Positions 21,017 through 32,239 of a DNA stretch of 64,000 nucleotides are shown here, piece by piece (position 1 is the stretch's first letter; every line of letters starts with the position of its first letter). The translations under genes and the position numbers were made by a program. The notes beneath the pieces were generated by a model. It did not search any database. It worked only from the letters and a program-made list of their open reading frames with translations, and had not been told where the DNA came from. The stretch is taken from positions 222,979,489 to 223,043,488 of the forward strand of contig NC_133661.1 in assembly GCF_037893015.1 (NCBI RefSeq), written 5' to 3'. Source of the stretch: Macrotis lagotis. Taxonomy: Eukaryota > Chordata > Mammalia > Peramelemorphia > Peramelidae.

Positions 21017-21352
21017 TTGTCCTTCAATCTTGAAGAACACCACGACATCAGAGAAGTGATGCCATGACAAATACGTGAATTGGATTTGGGTGAGGGGCTA
21101 AGTCACCAGCCTCACTTTCTCCTCTAGAGCCATCAGGATAGGAATCAGGATGTATGTATGTAGAGTCCTCTCAAAATATAATATATGGGATAGGAATCAG
21201 TATGACTGGAGATGGCCCTGGATGCCAATTAATCAGGGTTAAGTAATTTGTCCAAGGACACACAGCTAGTAGGTGTCAAGTATCTGAGACTGGATTCTAA
21301 CTCCTGTCCTCCTGACACCAAGGCCAGTGCTCAGTCCCCTGCACCACCTAGC
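21017..21352 (-). mobile_element. Type D SINE nested in L1
   Basis: Antisense copy: 'ttgtccttcaatcttgaag' end, 'agtcaccagcctcactttc', 'gactggagatggccctggat', 'agtgctcagtcccctgcacc' head. An internal piece is duplicated (ggataggaatcag at about 21137 and 21189). Confidence 0.85.
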
Positions 21353-21588
21353 TTTCTCTCATCATTTCTTTTTTTTGTGTGTTCAGTATTCTTTACTTTT
21401 TCAATATTTTGTTTCCCTTATCATTTCTCCTAGCACAATCCATACACCAACATTTAATTTTTTGCCACCTCAAAAAAGAGCTGCTATAAATATTTTTGTG
21501 CATACGGGTCTTTTCCCCCTTTTCTTTGATCCTTTTGAGACACAGATCTAATAGTAGTATTACTGGGACAAAGGGTATGCACAGTTTT

Positions 21589-21956
21589 TTTTTTTTTAAG
21601 AAAGATTTTATGTCTTTTGAGTTTTACAAATATTCCCTCATTCTTGCTTCCCTCCCCCAAGAATGCCTTCTGTTAGTCTTTATATTGGTTCCATGTTATA
21701 CATTGATCTCAGTTGAATGTGATGACAGAGAAATCATATCCTTAAGGAAGAAAAATAAAGTATAAGATAGTAAAATTACATAATAATATAATGGGTTTTT
21801 TTCTAATTTAACGGTAATAGTCTTTGGTCTTTGTTCAAAGTCCATAATTCTTTCTCTGGGTACAGATGGTATTCTCCATTGCAGATAGCCCCAAATTGTC
21901 CCTGGTTGTTGCACTGAAGGGATGAGCAAGTCCATCAAGGTTGACCATCAACCCCA
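21589..21956 (-). mobile_element. L1 3' end nested in L1
   Basis: Antisense of the L1 3' variant that ends in aaaattcaaaataaataaa; here 'gttttacaaatattccctc', 'ttctttctctgggtacagat', 'gatgagcaagtccatcaagg'. TSD gtatgcacagtttt (21575-21588) and gtatgtacagtttt (21957-21970), one mismatch. Confidence 0.92.
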
Positions 21957-22146
21957 GTATGTACAGTTTTAAAGACTCTTGTGGATAGTCCCAAATATCC
22001 TCCAAAATGGTTGGACTAGTTCCACCAGTAGTGCATTAATGTACCTATTTTTCCACATCCCCTCCAGCATTTGTCATTTTTCATTTCTGTAATGTTAACT
22101 AATCTGATAGAAGTGAAGTGGGACCTTTAATTTGTATTTCTCAGAG

Positions 22147-22292
22147 CAACTAGGTGTGCAATGGTTAGAGCACCAGTCCTGGAATCAGGAGGACCTCAGT
22201 TCAAATCCAGCCTCGGAACGCTTAATAATTGCCTAGCTGAGTGATCTTGGGCAAGTCACTTAATCCTATTGCTTTGCAAAAATAAAAACTAA
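22147..22292 (+). mobile_element. Type A SINE nested in L1
   Basis: 'caactaggtgtgcaatggtt' head, 'gttcaaatccagcctcgg', 'ttgctttgcaaaaataaaaa'. Diverged; TSD about gtatttctc on both sides (22133 and 22299). Confidence 0.88.
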
Positions 22293-22389
22293 TAATTAGT
22301 ATTTCTCTAATTATGTGATTTAGAGTATTTTAATATGACTTTGATTTCTTCTTCTGAAAATTGCTTGTCCATTTCTTCATTTGACAGAC

Positions 22390-22915
22390 TAAAAACTCAG
22401 GACAAAAGAAGTTTTGTGACTTGTTCTAATCCAAAAAAAGTATTGATTTCATGTAAATAATAGCGGATTAAGAATCCAGAAGGCTGAATTCTAGGCCCAT
22501 TCTAGATGGTAATAAGTATGTTCCTTAATATAATTCATTTTCCTCTCCATGCCTTATTATGAAATTATAAATTAAGAATTTCTTGGGTCTTTTCTAACTC
22601 TAATATTCTATGTTTCAAGCTCCTCTTCAGCTTTAACATGCTATATCTATAATTCAATGAATATGACACAGGAGCATGATAAGTAAAGGTCCAGAACACA
22701 TCTCGGGAAGAGTTCTATGAAAGGGGTTTCTTATCAGCTATTGAGAAAGCATTGGATACTTGGATGATAGAGGGGTCAGATGATGGAGAAAGATGAGTGA
22801 AGATAAGCCTTGACAAATACATAATACCACTGATGGCCAGACTCACTAAGATTTTTCTTATTGTTGTTCTCCAGGTTAATTCTAAAATGTTAGAACATAC
22901 ATCATCCAAAACAGT
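22390..22915. other. Unassigned stretch
   Basis: Possible very old MIR pieces around 22570-22640. No gene recognised. Confidence 0.45.
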
Positions 22916-22924
22916 TAAAATATA

Positions 22925-23060
22925 TATTTAAAACTGGAAGAGATCTCTGAGGTGATCTAGTTCCACTGCTTCATTCAGGTGAGAAAACTGAGTTTGAAAA
23001 GGATTCAGGGTCATACCATGAAATAATGGTGTAGAAGCCAGGAGAATGTTCCATGAGATT
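22925..23060 (-). mobile_element. MIR, antisense
   Basis: 'actggaagagatctctgagg', 'attcaggtgagaaaactgag', 'gggtcataccatgaaataat'. Confidence 0.6.
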
Positions 23061-23399
23061 TCAGCAATGAAGTTGCAGAGCCTAGCTCCGTCTCTTTCCT
23101 CAATTAATGGAGTGATAACACCAGTTCTCTCCTCACCTTGGCATTACAAATTCGAAAACAAAATTCTTAGAAGACAAAGAAAGAATTCCGTTCACACATG
23201 ACTGAAAATGTTCAACTTTTATGAAATTGTTCGCCACTATGGGGAAGGGGAGGGAAGGGAGGGTGATAGAATACTTCACAATTGTATATTTATATTTTGA
23301 GGGGGTTCTACATACAATTATTTTCTATAAAGATTTTTCTGTTTCTTTTCCTTCCTCACATTTTTCATAGTACTTCACTTGAACTTCTTTGTATTGTAG

Positions 23400-23610
23400 G
23401 GAAGAGGAAAGGAGTAAACATGTATTAAATGTTTACTATTTGACAGTCCCTATGCTTTACAAATATCTCATTCAATCTCCACAAGAACTTTGCTTATAAT
23501 CCCCATTTTATATCTGAGGAAATTGAGGCAGGAATTAACTGATTTGCTTAGGATTGCACAGCAAGTGTCTGAGACTAGATTTGAACTCATGGAACACTGG
23601 TGGTTTCAAA
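23400..23610 (-). mobile_element. MIR/Mar1-type CORE-SINE, antisense
   Basis: 'ccccattttatatctgagga', 'aattgaggcaggaattaac', 'ttgcacagcaagtgtctgag', 'tagatttgaactcatgg'. Confidence 0.72.
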
Positions 23611-23764
23611 TTACCCTAGAGAAAGACAGCATCATTTTAAGTTCAGTACCTCTGCAAATCTGGAATTTTAATCCATACTCTCTATCATCAAATTCAATAT
23701 TCTTTTCATTGAGTAGGGTGAGCAAAATGCCTCCCCCATCCCCTGCCCAGCCAAATTGGGTCTC

Positions 23765-23925
23765 TTCCTGTTTTTTTTCCTTTTTTTATATTTTCTTTAT
23801 TTATTTTTCTAACAACATGCAAAGATAATTTTCAACAATCTTTTTTTTTAGTAAGGTTTTGAGTTTCACATTTTTCTTCCTCTTTCCTTTTCCTCCCTCC
23901 CCTTAAAAGAATTTTATGTTTTGTT
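23765..23925 (-). mobile_element. L1 3' end, antisense
   Basis: 'catgcaaagataattttcaa' and 'ggttttgagtttcacatttt' are the reverse complement of the terminal L1 block seen at 26760-26810 and 31915-31970. Confidence 0.8.
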
Positions 23926-24117
23926 TTAGAATTTAATTTTAGAATTTTACTCATATAAAAAACCATTCTTAGGCTGAGAGCTAGAAAACTAGATTGGAAG
24001 CTGTATTTGGCAAGTATAGGTTGTCTGTCCCCCCACCCCCTTTATGTCACAGTCCCTTGAGTAGAAAACCTGCTTAACCTCTATGCTCTGTGGAATTTCA
24101 CCACTTCAATCACATTA

Positions 24118-24358
24118 TTTAAGTAGGTAAGTGATATAATGGATAGAGTGCTGACTTTGTTAGACCTGAGTTTGAATCCTACCTAGCTGCATAACCTTGG
24201 ACAATTACTTAACCTCCCAGTCTCAGTTTCTGCACTTGTAAAATGGGACTAACAATAATACAGTGTTGTTGTGAGGATCAAATGAGATAATATATGTAAA
24301 GGGTTTTACCAACCTTAAAGCATTGTATAAATGTTAGCCATTATTGTTGTTAGTTATG
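24118..24358 (+). mobile_element. MIR/Mar1-type CORE-SINE
   Basis: Near full length: 'gataatggatagagtgctga' like head, 'tgaatcctacctagctgcat', 'cacttgtaaaatgggac', 'ttgttgtgaggatcaaatga', 'ataaatgttagccattat'. Confidence 0.82.
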
Positions 24359-24359
24359 T

Positions 24360-24475
24360 AAATATTGACTTATTTTTCTTCTTCTTCTTTGTATCTCCTA
24401 CATCTAACCCAGGATCTTACCAAAAGAGACCATCTAATAAAATTTGTTGAGTTGAATAATTTCATTTGATCTTCA
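24360..24475 (+). mobile_element. L2-like 3' end
   Basis: 'gtatctcctacatctaaccc' and 'aataaaatttgttgagttga' resemble the L2 terminus. Weak. Confidence 0.35.
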
Positions 24476-24479
24476 TCAC

Positions 24480-25130
24480 ATATTGTCATAAGGTTGTGGT
24501 GTTGCTGGGGTGCACACACTACATGCAGCACAAACAGGAGACCTAGGTAAGTATTATGAGAAATGTGAGAAAAGAGATCTCATCACTGTATGAGAAGTGG
24601 AAAGGGGGGGAGACAAGGAAGGCTTCTTGGAAAAAAATTTTTGTAGAACTCTCTGAAAAGTATAAAGTGCTAAACAACTATAAAGTGTTTTTAAAAATCA
24701 TATCATCACTATACGTGTGGGGGTGGGTAAGGAGAGAGTGGAGAGTTGTTAGAAGAGAAGGCACCAAGGAATATAATTTTCATATAATAATTATAATTAT
24801 GCATAATATTACAAATGATATATTAAATAATAACAATTATAACAAATATCATATTCCTATAATGTTAGAACTTAAAGGGACCTAAGAAGGCATCTTGTCC
24901 CACTTTTCTCATTTTTAAACAGTGCTCCAAGACCTCGAGTAGATAACAACTATGGTCACTCAGTCAGTTAGAGACATATCTTCAAACCAATGACCACAGC
25001 CACCACAGTCAATGACAACAGCTAGTACTTCTCTCTTCTTCCCCGACTCCACACTCTCATCTTTCCCTTTATCTTGAATCTCACTTCCCTGGCATAATTC
25101 TCAGACCCTGTTTCTTATAGAAGCCATAAG
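24480..25130. other. Unassigned stretch
   Basis: AT-rich part at 24775-24870 with small inverted motifs; a 109-codon frame at 24556-24885 has no domain and ends in low-complexity N/I/Y codons. Confidence 0.45.
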
Positions 25131-25144
25131 ATCAGTCACAGATT

Positions 25145-25294
25145 GGGGTGGCTAGGTGGCACAGTGGATAAAGCACCGGCCCTGGAGTCAGAAGTACCCG
25201 GGTTCAAATCTGGCCTCAGACACTTAATAATTACCTAGCTGTGTGACCTTGGGCAAGCCACTTAACCCCATTGCCTTGCAAAAATTTAAAAAAA
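25145..25294 (+). mobile_element. Type A SINE
   Basis: Complete, low divergence ('gtggataaagcaccggccct', 'gggttcaaatctggcctcag'). TSD near gatcagtcacagat (25131) and gaccagttacagat (25297). Confidence 0.95.
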
Positions 25295-25349
25295 AGACCA
25301 GTTACAGATCATTATGGTAAAATGAATCCTAAGGAGGTTAAGGGATTTG

Positions 25350-25563
25350 TCATTCAGCTGAGTCTGAGGTTTTCTTGGCAAAGAAACTGGCATGATTTCC
25401 CCTTTCCTTCTCCAGCTCATCTTACAAATGAGGAAACCGAGGCAAATGGGATTGTAAAAAGTGACTTGCCCAGAATCATTTACTAACTGTCTGGGTCCAT
25501 TTTGCACTCAGCAAGATGAGGCTTCCTGATTCTCGGTCCAGGGTCCAGCCAACTAGCTGCCCC
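25350..25563 (-). mobile_element. Type B SINE, antisense
   Basis: 'gaggttttcttggcaaagaa', 'tttccttctccagctcatct', 'caaatgaggaaaccgaggca', 'ccaactagctgcccc'. Abuts the preceding type A copy. Confidence 0.9.
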
Positions 25564-25564
25564 A

Positions 25565-26280
25565 GAAGCAGTATGCATCAGAATTCCCACTAGCCCCTGT
25601 CTACTTCATATGGATCATCTCCCTATTCCTTTTCCTACAGTTCTGGTCTGAAAAGACAATGTCTCCATACCTGGAGGGGAGACACAATAATTTGCTCGAG
25701 CTTAGGGAAAATACTTTTAATAACATCCATCTAAGAAGAATCACATCCATGAATGATTTCCCAGGTGACAGCTGGCTCTGTAGTCAAGGTGGGCCAGCTG
25801 GGCCAAGAAACCTGACCTATACAGCCCAAGGGCCAGATCAGGACTGAATCTGTTCAGCCTAAGAGGCTTGTCTCCAGGAAGTGCTCTGGGATATTGGGGG
25901 GTGGCAGGAGAAGGAAGCCCTTCAGGCTGGGGCAAAAATGCTCCCCACGGTTCTGCTGTTGGCTGCCTAACAATGGCAACATAATAGAGTCTGGCAGGGA
26001 CCTTCTATGTTTGAGCAGCTAAAGGAAGGACGTGGGCAGCATTTGTAAAAGGCCGCTGAGGAAGATAGGGTAGATGTGTGAGCAGCAGGATCTGAATGCT
26101 CCCAAGACAGGCCTCCATCTGAGCAAAGGACGTGGGTAGAGTTCTCATTTCTTTCTCTGGTCAGCTTTTCAGTTTCTCTCACCACATCCCCCACCCCACC
26201 ACCATTTCTTTCCTCCACCCATTCTCTACAATTTAGTTCAATTCAGTTCAATTCAAGACCCCTTCCAGCTCTAAATGTAC
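25565..26280. other. Repeat-poor stretch
   Basis: Moderately GC-rich, no repeat recognised. No splice-flanked coding segment could be supported. Confidence 0.4.
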
Positions 26281-26284
26281 AATC

Positions 26285-26590
26285 CCATAAATTCAACCCA
26301 ACAAACATTTGTTAAATTCCTACTCTGTCCCAGGCTAGGATGCAAAGAAAATAAAAATGATAATAATAGCTAACATTTATATAACACCATGTGCTAGACA
26401 CTGTGTTAAGAGCTTCACAATTATTATTTAATTTGCTCCTCACAATTACCCTAGGAGTAGGGTACTATTATTATTATTTCCATTTTACAGTTGAGGAAAC
26501 TGAGGTATATCAGGGTTGTGGCTTGTCCAAGGTCACACAAATAGTAAGTTGTCAGGTCTTCCAGACTCTAGACCACTCTATCCACTGATA
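26285..26590 (-). mobile_element. MIR/Mar1-type CORE-SINE, antisense
   Basis: 'aataatagctaacatttata', 'attaccctaggagtaggg', 'cattttacagttgaggaaac', 'ggcttgtccaaggtcacac', 'actctatccactga'. Near full length. Confidence 0.82.
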
Positions 26591-26639
26591 AACACATATT
26601 TGGACATGGCCAATGCTGAAATTTGTTTTGCTAGACTAT

Positions 26640-26828
26640 GCATACTTTTTTACAAGAATTTTCTTTTACCACAATTGTGCATGTATAACCTATATCAAGA
26701 TTGTTCACTGTCATGGGGAGGGCGGAAGGAAGAGAGGGTGCTGAAAAAAAATGTGGAACTCAAAAACTTGCGAAAGGATGAATGTTGAAAACTATCTTTG
26801 CATGTTTTTAGGGAAAAAAGAATTTTTT
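26640..26828 (+). mobile_element. L1 3' end (short)
   Basis: 'gcatgtataacctatatcaa', 'actgtcatggggagggcgg', 'aatgttgaaaactatctttg' and a poly-A-like end. About 190 bp. Confidence 0.85.
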
Positions 26829-26829
26829 T

Positions 26830-27125
26830 TCTCTCTGCCTTTTTTAGTGGGGAAAGTAAGATGAGGAGAGGAAAATAAATCCAGGCTAAATGAAAAAATA
26901 AAATTTAACATTACCCTCAAAGGATTTTGGCTGCTCCCAGAGAACTAAGTAATGGACCTTTACATACTGTAGGGACTTTAGTAACACTCTTTTACCAACA
27001 TTCTTTTTGTCTACAGACTGCAAAACCAAAACCATGGGGTTGGAAGTTACAGGAAAGTAGATATCATTTATCTCAATGTAAGAAAAACCATCCTAATGAT
27101 TGGGTTTATCTGAACAATGCAACCA
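26830..27125. other. Unassigned stretch
   Basis: No repeat or gene recognised; a 74-codon frame here has no domain. Confidence 0.45.
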
Positions 27126-27270
27126 GCAATCATCCAGAAAGCATTTATTAGGTACCTAATATATGCAAGCCACTGTCCTAGGAGGTAAGGGCATTAAAAC
27201 AAAAGGATAAATAATTACTGACTTCAGTGGACTTACATTTTACTGAGGGGAAAAATGACATGTAAACCTA
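27125..27270. mobile_element. Old interspersed repeat, family unsure
   Basis: 'catttattaggtacctaata', 'caagccactgtcctaggagg' and 'ttacattttactgagggg' match a very common mammalian repeat motif (size, balance and 'lines' of a LINE-like 3' region). Similar text at 63040-63300. Confidence 0.4.
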
Positions 27271-27536
27271 TACACACACACATATACAAATGTATGTATA
27301 TATAAACACATTGCCAGTGTATATTCACACACATATTTGTATATTCACATATACATTGAGAGGATACAGAAATAATAGGAAAGAAAATCTAGAAAAGAGA
27401 CTTGAAGGAACGGCCCTTAAAAGGAAAACCATGGAAGAGGATATATCCAGGAGGAAGAGGATATATTCAGCCAACAGGATCAAAAGCCACAGCAAAATTA
27501 AGGAGGATTTAGCAATTAGGACATTGTTAACTGTAT

Positions 27537-27682
27537 CTTTTTTTTTTGCAAGGCAATGGGGTTAAGTGACTTGCCCAAGGCCACACAGCCAGGTAATTAT
27601 TAAGTGTTTGAGACCGGATTTGAACTCAGGTATTCCTGACTCCAGGGCCCGTGCTCTATCCACTGTGCCACCTAGCCGCCCC
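27537..27682 (-). mobile_element. Type A SINE
   Basis: Full length, antisense. TSD aattaggacattgtta (27514-27529) and aattgggacattgtta (27684-27699), one mismatch, with 7 extra bases next to the poly-T. Confidence 0.95.
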
Positions 27683-27699
27683 TAATTGGGACATTGTTA

Positions 27700-28068
27700 G
27701 AGAATGTAAGAGAAATCACAGTTGAAAGGTGAAGTCCGAGCTAGATCTCAGGATTGAAGGGTTTGAAAAGTAGGAGGAAGAAGAAAAATTGGAAGGGATG
27801 AACTTAGAGGGCTTTATGAAAGAGATGGGTGGAATGATAACTTAGGGGAAGAATAGGGTCACATGAAATTTTTTTATTTTTATTTTCTTAAGGATGGGAG
27901 ACTGGGCTTATTTGTTGGCAAGGAGCAAATAAAAACTGAACATTAAAGGAGGAAGGGAAATTAAGAGGCATGCTACTAGAGAAGATGGGAGTGAATGGGA
28001 CCTAACTTGATCAAAGATTTAAGTAGAGTGGAGAGGGGGTCATGCATGATCAGGAATGAACTGACTTG
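27700..28068. other. Unassigned purine-rich stretch
   Basis: G/A-rich, no family recognised. Confidence 0.45.
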
Positions 28069-28070
28069 AC

Positions 28071-28310
28071 AGGCAGCTGAGTGGTTCAGTGGATCAAATG
28101 TTGAACCTGAAGAAAGGAAGACTTGGGCTCAGATCCCTTAGGTATCTATCAGCAGTGTGACCTTAGAGCAAGTCATTTAACCTCAGTGTACTTTTCTGTA
28201 AAATGAGGATAATAATAGAAACTACCTCCCAGGGTTGTTGTGAAGATCAAATGAGCTAATATTTATAAAGTAAACCCTAAAGCGCTGCATACTAGCTAGC
28301 TATTGTTATT
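28071..28310 (+). mobile_element. MIR/Mar1-type CORE-SINE
   Basis: 'ggcagctgagtggttcagtg' head, 'caagtcatttaacctcagtg', 'cctcccagggttgttgtgaa' and 'tagctagctattgttatt' end. Confidence 0.85.
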
Positions 28311-28319
28311 AAAGTTTGG

Positions 28320-28450
28320 CAGTGAGTACCCCTTCACTAGAGGCATTCAAGCTAAGACTGGATGACCCTCAGTGAGACACATTGTAGAGGGGTTTGACAA
28401 GATGACCACCAGGATTCTTTCTAATTCCAAAATTCTCTCTTTAAAAGTGA
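28320..28450 (+). mobile_element. CR1/L3-type LINE 3' end
   Basis: 'ccccttcactagaggcattc', 'aagctaagactggatgacc', 'tctttctaattccaaaattc' resemble the CR1 3' terminus of amniotes. Confidence 0.55.
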
Positions 28451-28469
28451 ACACAGTGGAGATGATTCT

Positions 28470-28680
28470 TACTTGGGTGGGGCACTTAAGTTTATATGAC
28501 CTTTATATGAGCCTCAGTTTCCCTAGCTGCGAAATAAGAGAATCGAACCACATATTTTTAAGGTGCATTCTTAGTCCTAATCCTATTATTTTTGATAATC
28601 CTTTGGCCCACAAGGTCCCTTTCAACAATGAGAACCTGTAATTCCAAGATTCTGACTCTCAGCTTCTAAGACTCACTAAT
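28470..28680 (+). mobile_element. MIR fragment
   Basis: 'gagcctcagtttccctagct', 'gcgaaataagagaatcgaac', 'ggtccctttcaacaatgag'. Confidence 0.5.
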
Positions 28681-29070
28681 ACAAAGATTCTAGGAGCTAC
28701 TTCAGGACCTTATCCTTGTCTTTATTAAGCTGTCATGCTTTCAGATTTGGAGGAGACAGTGACTAAAATCCTCAGGGGTCAGGAACACTCAATGTACTGT
28801 TTTCCTAGAATCTCTTGTCCTGATTCTGGCTCTTTGACACATAATATATTGTTGTTGTTTTGTTCCTCACATTGACTAATTATGGAGGTGGAAGAAGCCT
28901 AGTTCCAAATATGGAAAGGAGGTTATGAGAAAATAACTCAGCAACTGTCTTACAGGCACTTCTGTCTCTTGTCATTTGGCAGACTCCGTAATTGGTTACC
29001 ATAAGGATGCTTCTTGTCAGCTTTTTGTTTTTGTGTCACAAAGGAACAGGGACAAAGGTTGTATGGAGTC
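28680..29070. other. Unassigned stretch
   Basis: No repeat or gene recognised. Confidence 0.45.
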
Positions 29071-29205
29071 AGCCCGGGGTGGAGAAAATTACCTTTAAGA
29101 TCTTGATTTTCCTTCAGTATCTCCCTCAACTATCTGTGAGACCATGGGTGGGTCATATCAATGCTCTGGGACTCTATCACTTCATCTTTAAAAAGTATCA
29201 GTTGA

Positions 29206-29345
29206 GGGGCTTCTAGGTCAATAGATCACTAGCTCTGGAATCAGAAAGACCCAAGTTCAAATTTGACCTCAGATACTTACTAGCTGTATGACCCTGGGTA
29301 AGTCACTTAACCATGATTTGCCTAAAAATAAAATAAAATGAAATA
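29206..29345 (+). mobile_element. Type A-like SINE, diverged 3' half
   Basis: 'ggggcttctaggtcaataga', 'gttcaaatttgacctcagat', 'acttactagctgtatgaccc', 'tttgcctaaaaataaaataa'. TSD aaaaagtatcagttgag (29190) and aaaaaagcatcagtgag (about 29345). Confidence 0.88.
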
Positions 29346-29499
29346 AAAAAGCATCAGTGAGACTAGGGCATCTTGGGGATTCTCCCACCTCTATCAGTCA
29401 AACATCTATGGTCTAGGGTCCTTCCCAACTCTAAATGTTCTATGTAGTATAATTTTAATATCTATTGACTGGCAGGAATTGATGGCATTCCATTTATAT

Positions 29500-29850
29500 C
29501 CGTTGTTATTGAGAGCAAGAGCTTTGGGTTTTTTTAGGGGAGGGGAATTTCTTAGTTCCTCAGAATTTAACACAATGCCTTTTATAGGTTGTTGCTGGTC
29601 AGTTGTTTCAGTCATATCTGTTTCTTTAAGACCCCCATTTGAGATCTTAGCAAAGATACTGGAGGGATTTGCCATTTCCTTCTCCAGATCATTTTACAGA
29701 TCAGAAACTGAGGGCAAACAGGGCTAAGTGATTTACCAAGGGTCACAGGGCTAGGAAGTGTCTGAGGTCAGATTTGCATTCTGGTCTTCCTGACTCCAGG
29801 CCCAGTACCCCACCTAATAAATAGTAAGTGCATAATAAATGTTGCCGACC
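29500..29850 (+). mobile_element. L2 3' end interrupted by a SINE
   Basis: 'cagaatttaacacaatgcct' on the left and 'aatagtaagtgcataataaa' on the right are contiguous in L2. The type B SINE at 29593-29818 sits between them. Confidence 0.55.
29593..29818 (-). mobile_element. Type B SINE, antisense
   Basis: 'gttgtttcagtcatatctgt', 'gatttgccatttccttctcc', 'gctaggaagtgtctgaggtc', 'cccagtaccccaccta'. Confidence 0.9.
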
Positions 29851-30029
29851 ACTGTCTGAATGTTCAGCTTTCCCTCAGTTGGATTAGATTAGGTCTGGCC
29901 AGTGGCCTAGTCTTGCCTAGTCTTGGCCTGGCAATTTCTCAAAATGTCCTCTGGCTGCAGTTGGGAAAGTAATGATTAAAGTGCTGATTCCTCACATCTC
30001 TTTAACTCTTCCCAATTTATAAAAATGTT

Positions 30030-30390
30030 TCTAAGGCAGGAGAGGTATTGTTATGCCCATTTTATAGCTGAATAAACTGAAGCCTGGGTGGTTAGGTGGC
30101 AGAATGGGCTTGGACTCAGGAAGAGTCACCTTTTGGGGTCAAATCCAGCCCCAGCTACTTACTGTGGGACCCTGGCAAGTCATTTAACCCTGTTTGCCTC
30201 TGTTTTCTCATCCATAAAATGAACTGGAGAAAGAAATGGCCAACCACTCTAGTAACTCTGCCAAGAAAACCCCAAAGGGGTTCACAAGGAGTTGAAAGCA
30301 ACTGAAATGATTCAAGTAACAAACTGAAGCCATGAGGACAAGTGATTTACCGAGTAACACAGGTAAATAAGGGGTAGTCATGATAGGGAA
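30030..30390 (-). mobile_element. MIR, antisense, interrupted by a SINE
   Basis: 'atgcccattttatagctgaa' and 'aaactgaagcc' on the left; 'aaactgaagccatgagg', 'gatttaccgagtaacacag' on the right of the type B insert. Confidence 0.7.
30085..30320 (+). mobile_element. Type B SINE nested in MIR
   Basis: 'tgggtggttaggtggcagaa', 'actggagaaagaaatggcca', 'ctgccaagaaaaccccaaag', 'gttgaaagcaactgaaatga'. Perfect 11-bp TSD aaactgaagcc at 30074-30084 and 30321-30331. Confidence 0.95.
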
Positions 30391-30391
30391 T

Positions 30392-31190
30392 GGTTGGAAT
30401 CATAGAGACAAATCTTTTGGCTTTTCATTGCTTTTGATGGAATACCTGAATAATTATCAGACTTGCCCTTAGGAATCTGTTGTGCCCCTAACCAGAAAAG
30501 AGTTGCTCAGTCACTCACCTTGCAGCATTTCTTCTTTGTTTAGTTTTCACTTTGCTCCCTATATAAGTTGGTTTTATTGAGGCTTCTCCTAGTGACACCA
30601 GGGGATCACAAACTTGTGTCTGGATAGCATCCACCCTCTGCCCCAGCTCTCCTTTACTCCATTTTATGAAAAGAGAAAGGGAGTGAAGCCTTCCAGGAAT
30701 GTGGTCCAAATGGGCAAAGGCTAGTCATGATCTTGGAAATCGAATCATACTAGTCCAACTTTTCTTCAGGCCTCCCTTGCTTTGAGACCAACTATATAGA
30801 AAGAAGGATGGGAGCAGAAATTGGAGCCCCTCATGGTTCACTGGTAACATCAGAGTTTTCACTTGATTTCTTGGCAGATATTAGACAAATTCTTCAAATT
30901 CATCTTTAAGCTAAACTTTTCCATCCATCCCCCTCCAGTCCCAAGTGAGGTGCAAATCTTTAGTTGTAAATCAAAGTTCTAAGACCCAGTTCAGATCAAT
31001 TTGTAACAATGTCACTTCTTTAAGGAGAAAGCAGGAGGATAGTTTAAAGGTGGAAAAGGAAAATAATGTAGAATTGGAAGGTTGAATTGTCAATGATTTC
31101 ACAACTCCGTCAACATTCCCCTTTTATCTATGGGTTCAGTAATTTGACCAAGACCAAATTTGGGGGTAGTGATGTGTTATTCAAAAACAG
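30392..31190. other. Unassigned stretch
   Basis: No family recognised apart from a possible MIR scrap near 30725-30765. No gene recognised. Confidence 0.45.
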
Positions 31191-31194
31191 ATAT

Positions 31195-31978
31195 TTTGAA
31201 CCAATTTAGAACCTACATCATGTTGGCTAAAAGATAGAAAAAGATGTGGTAAACTGGGATGTTAGTGTACTGTTGGTGGAATCCAATCATTTTGGGGAGC
31301 AATTTGGAACTATGCCAAAAGGGCTATCAAACTGTGCATACCTTTTGATCTTGCTATACCACTACTAGATTTGTATCTCAAAGAGATCATAAAAAAAGGG
31401 AAAAGGACTCACAAGTCCAAAAATATTTTTGCAGCTCTTTTGTGATAGCAAAGAATTGGAAACTGAGGGGATAGCAATCAATTGGGAATTACTGAACAAG
31501 TTATGTTATATGAAAGTGATGGAGTACTAAAATTCTATAAGAAATCATGAGCTGACAGATTTCAAAATAATCTGGAAAGACTTACATGTACTGATGCTGA
31601 GTGAGGTGAGCAGAACCAGGAGAACATTGAACATAATGATCAACTATGATAGACTTAGTTCTTCTCAACAATACAGAGACCAAAGACAATTCCAAAAGAC
31701 TTGTGATGGAAAATCCGGAGAAAGAACTATGGAATCTGAATTCAGTACAAAGAATACTATTTTCACTTTTCAAAATTAGTTTTTGGGTTTTTTCCCCTAT
31801 GGTTCTTTCTTCTGCTATGATTCTTCTTTCACAACCTGATTAATATGGAAATATATTTAACTTGAGCTATATCAGATCACTTATTGTCTTGAGGGGGAAG
31901 GGAGGGAGAAAATGTGGAACTCAAAATCTTTTAAAAATGAATATTGAAAATAACCTTTACATGTAATTGGAAGCGTTT
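31195..31978 (+). mobile_element. L1 3' portion (ORF2 C-terminal region plus 3' UTR)
   Basis: 'ggtggaatccaatcattttg', 'gcagctcttttgtgatagca' and 'gaattggaaactgagggg' correspond to the C-terminal ORF2 region of L1; then 'gagtgaggtgagcagaacca', 'atccggagaaagaactatgg' and a terminus 'acctttacatgtaattggaa'. Frame is broken throughout. Confidence 0.88.
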
Positions 31979-32136
31979 TTTTTTTATTAGGATTTTTTTT
32001 GGCAAGGTAATGGGGTTAAGTGGCTTGCCCAAGGCCACACAGCTAGGTAATTATTAAGTGTTAGAGGCCGGATTTGAATTCAGGTACTCCTGACTCCAAG
32101 GCCAGTACTCTATCCACTGCACCACCTAGATGCCCT
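31979..32136 (-). mobile_element. Type A SINE at the L1 poly-A end
   Basis: Full length, antisense, inserted into or beside the A-rich end of the L1 copy, a common target for L1-type endonuclease. Confidence 0.94.
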
Positions 32137-32239
32137 GAAATTTTTTTAAACTATAAAACAAACTTAAAAAAACTTACATCATGCTTAGCACAGAACAATT
32201 AGGAATTTGGGAGGAGACACAGAAAGAACTTCAGAATAT

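Larger units (their letters stand above)
20645..22388 (-). mobile_element. L1 3' portion carrying four nested insertions
   Basis: L1 text in antisense appears in pieces: 'gttctggttctgctcacttt' (20772), 'gctgctataaatatttttgt' (21480), 'ccaaaatggttggactagtt' (21999), 'gtatttctctaattatgtg' (22299). These match the C-terminal ORF2 and 3' region of L1. Interrupting it are a type D SINE with a type A SINE inside, an L1 3' end and a second type A SINE. Confidence 0.85.
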
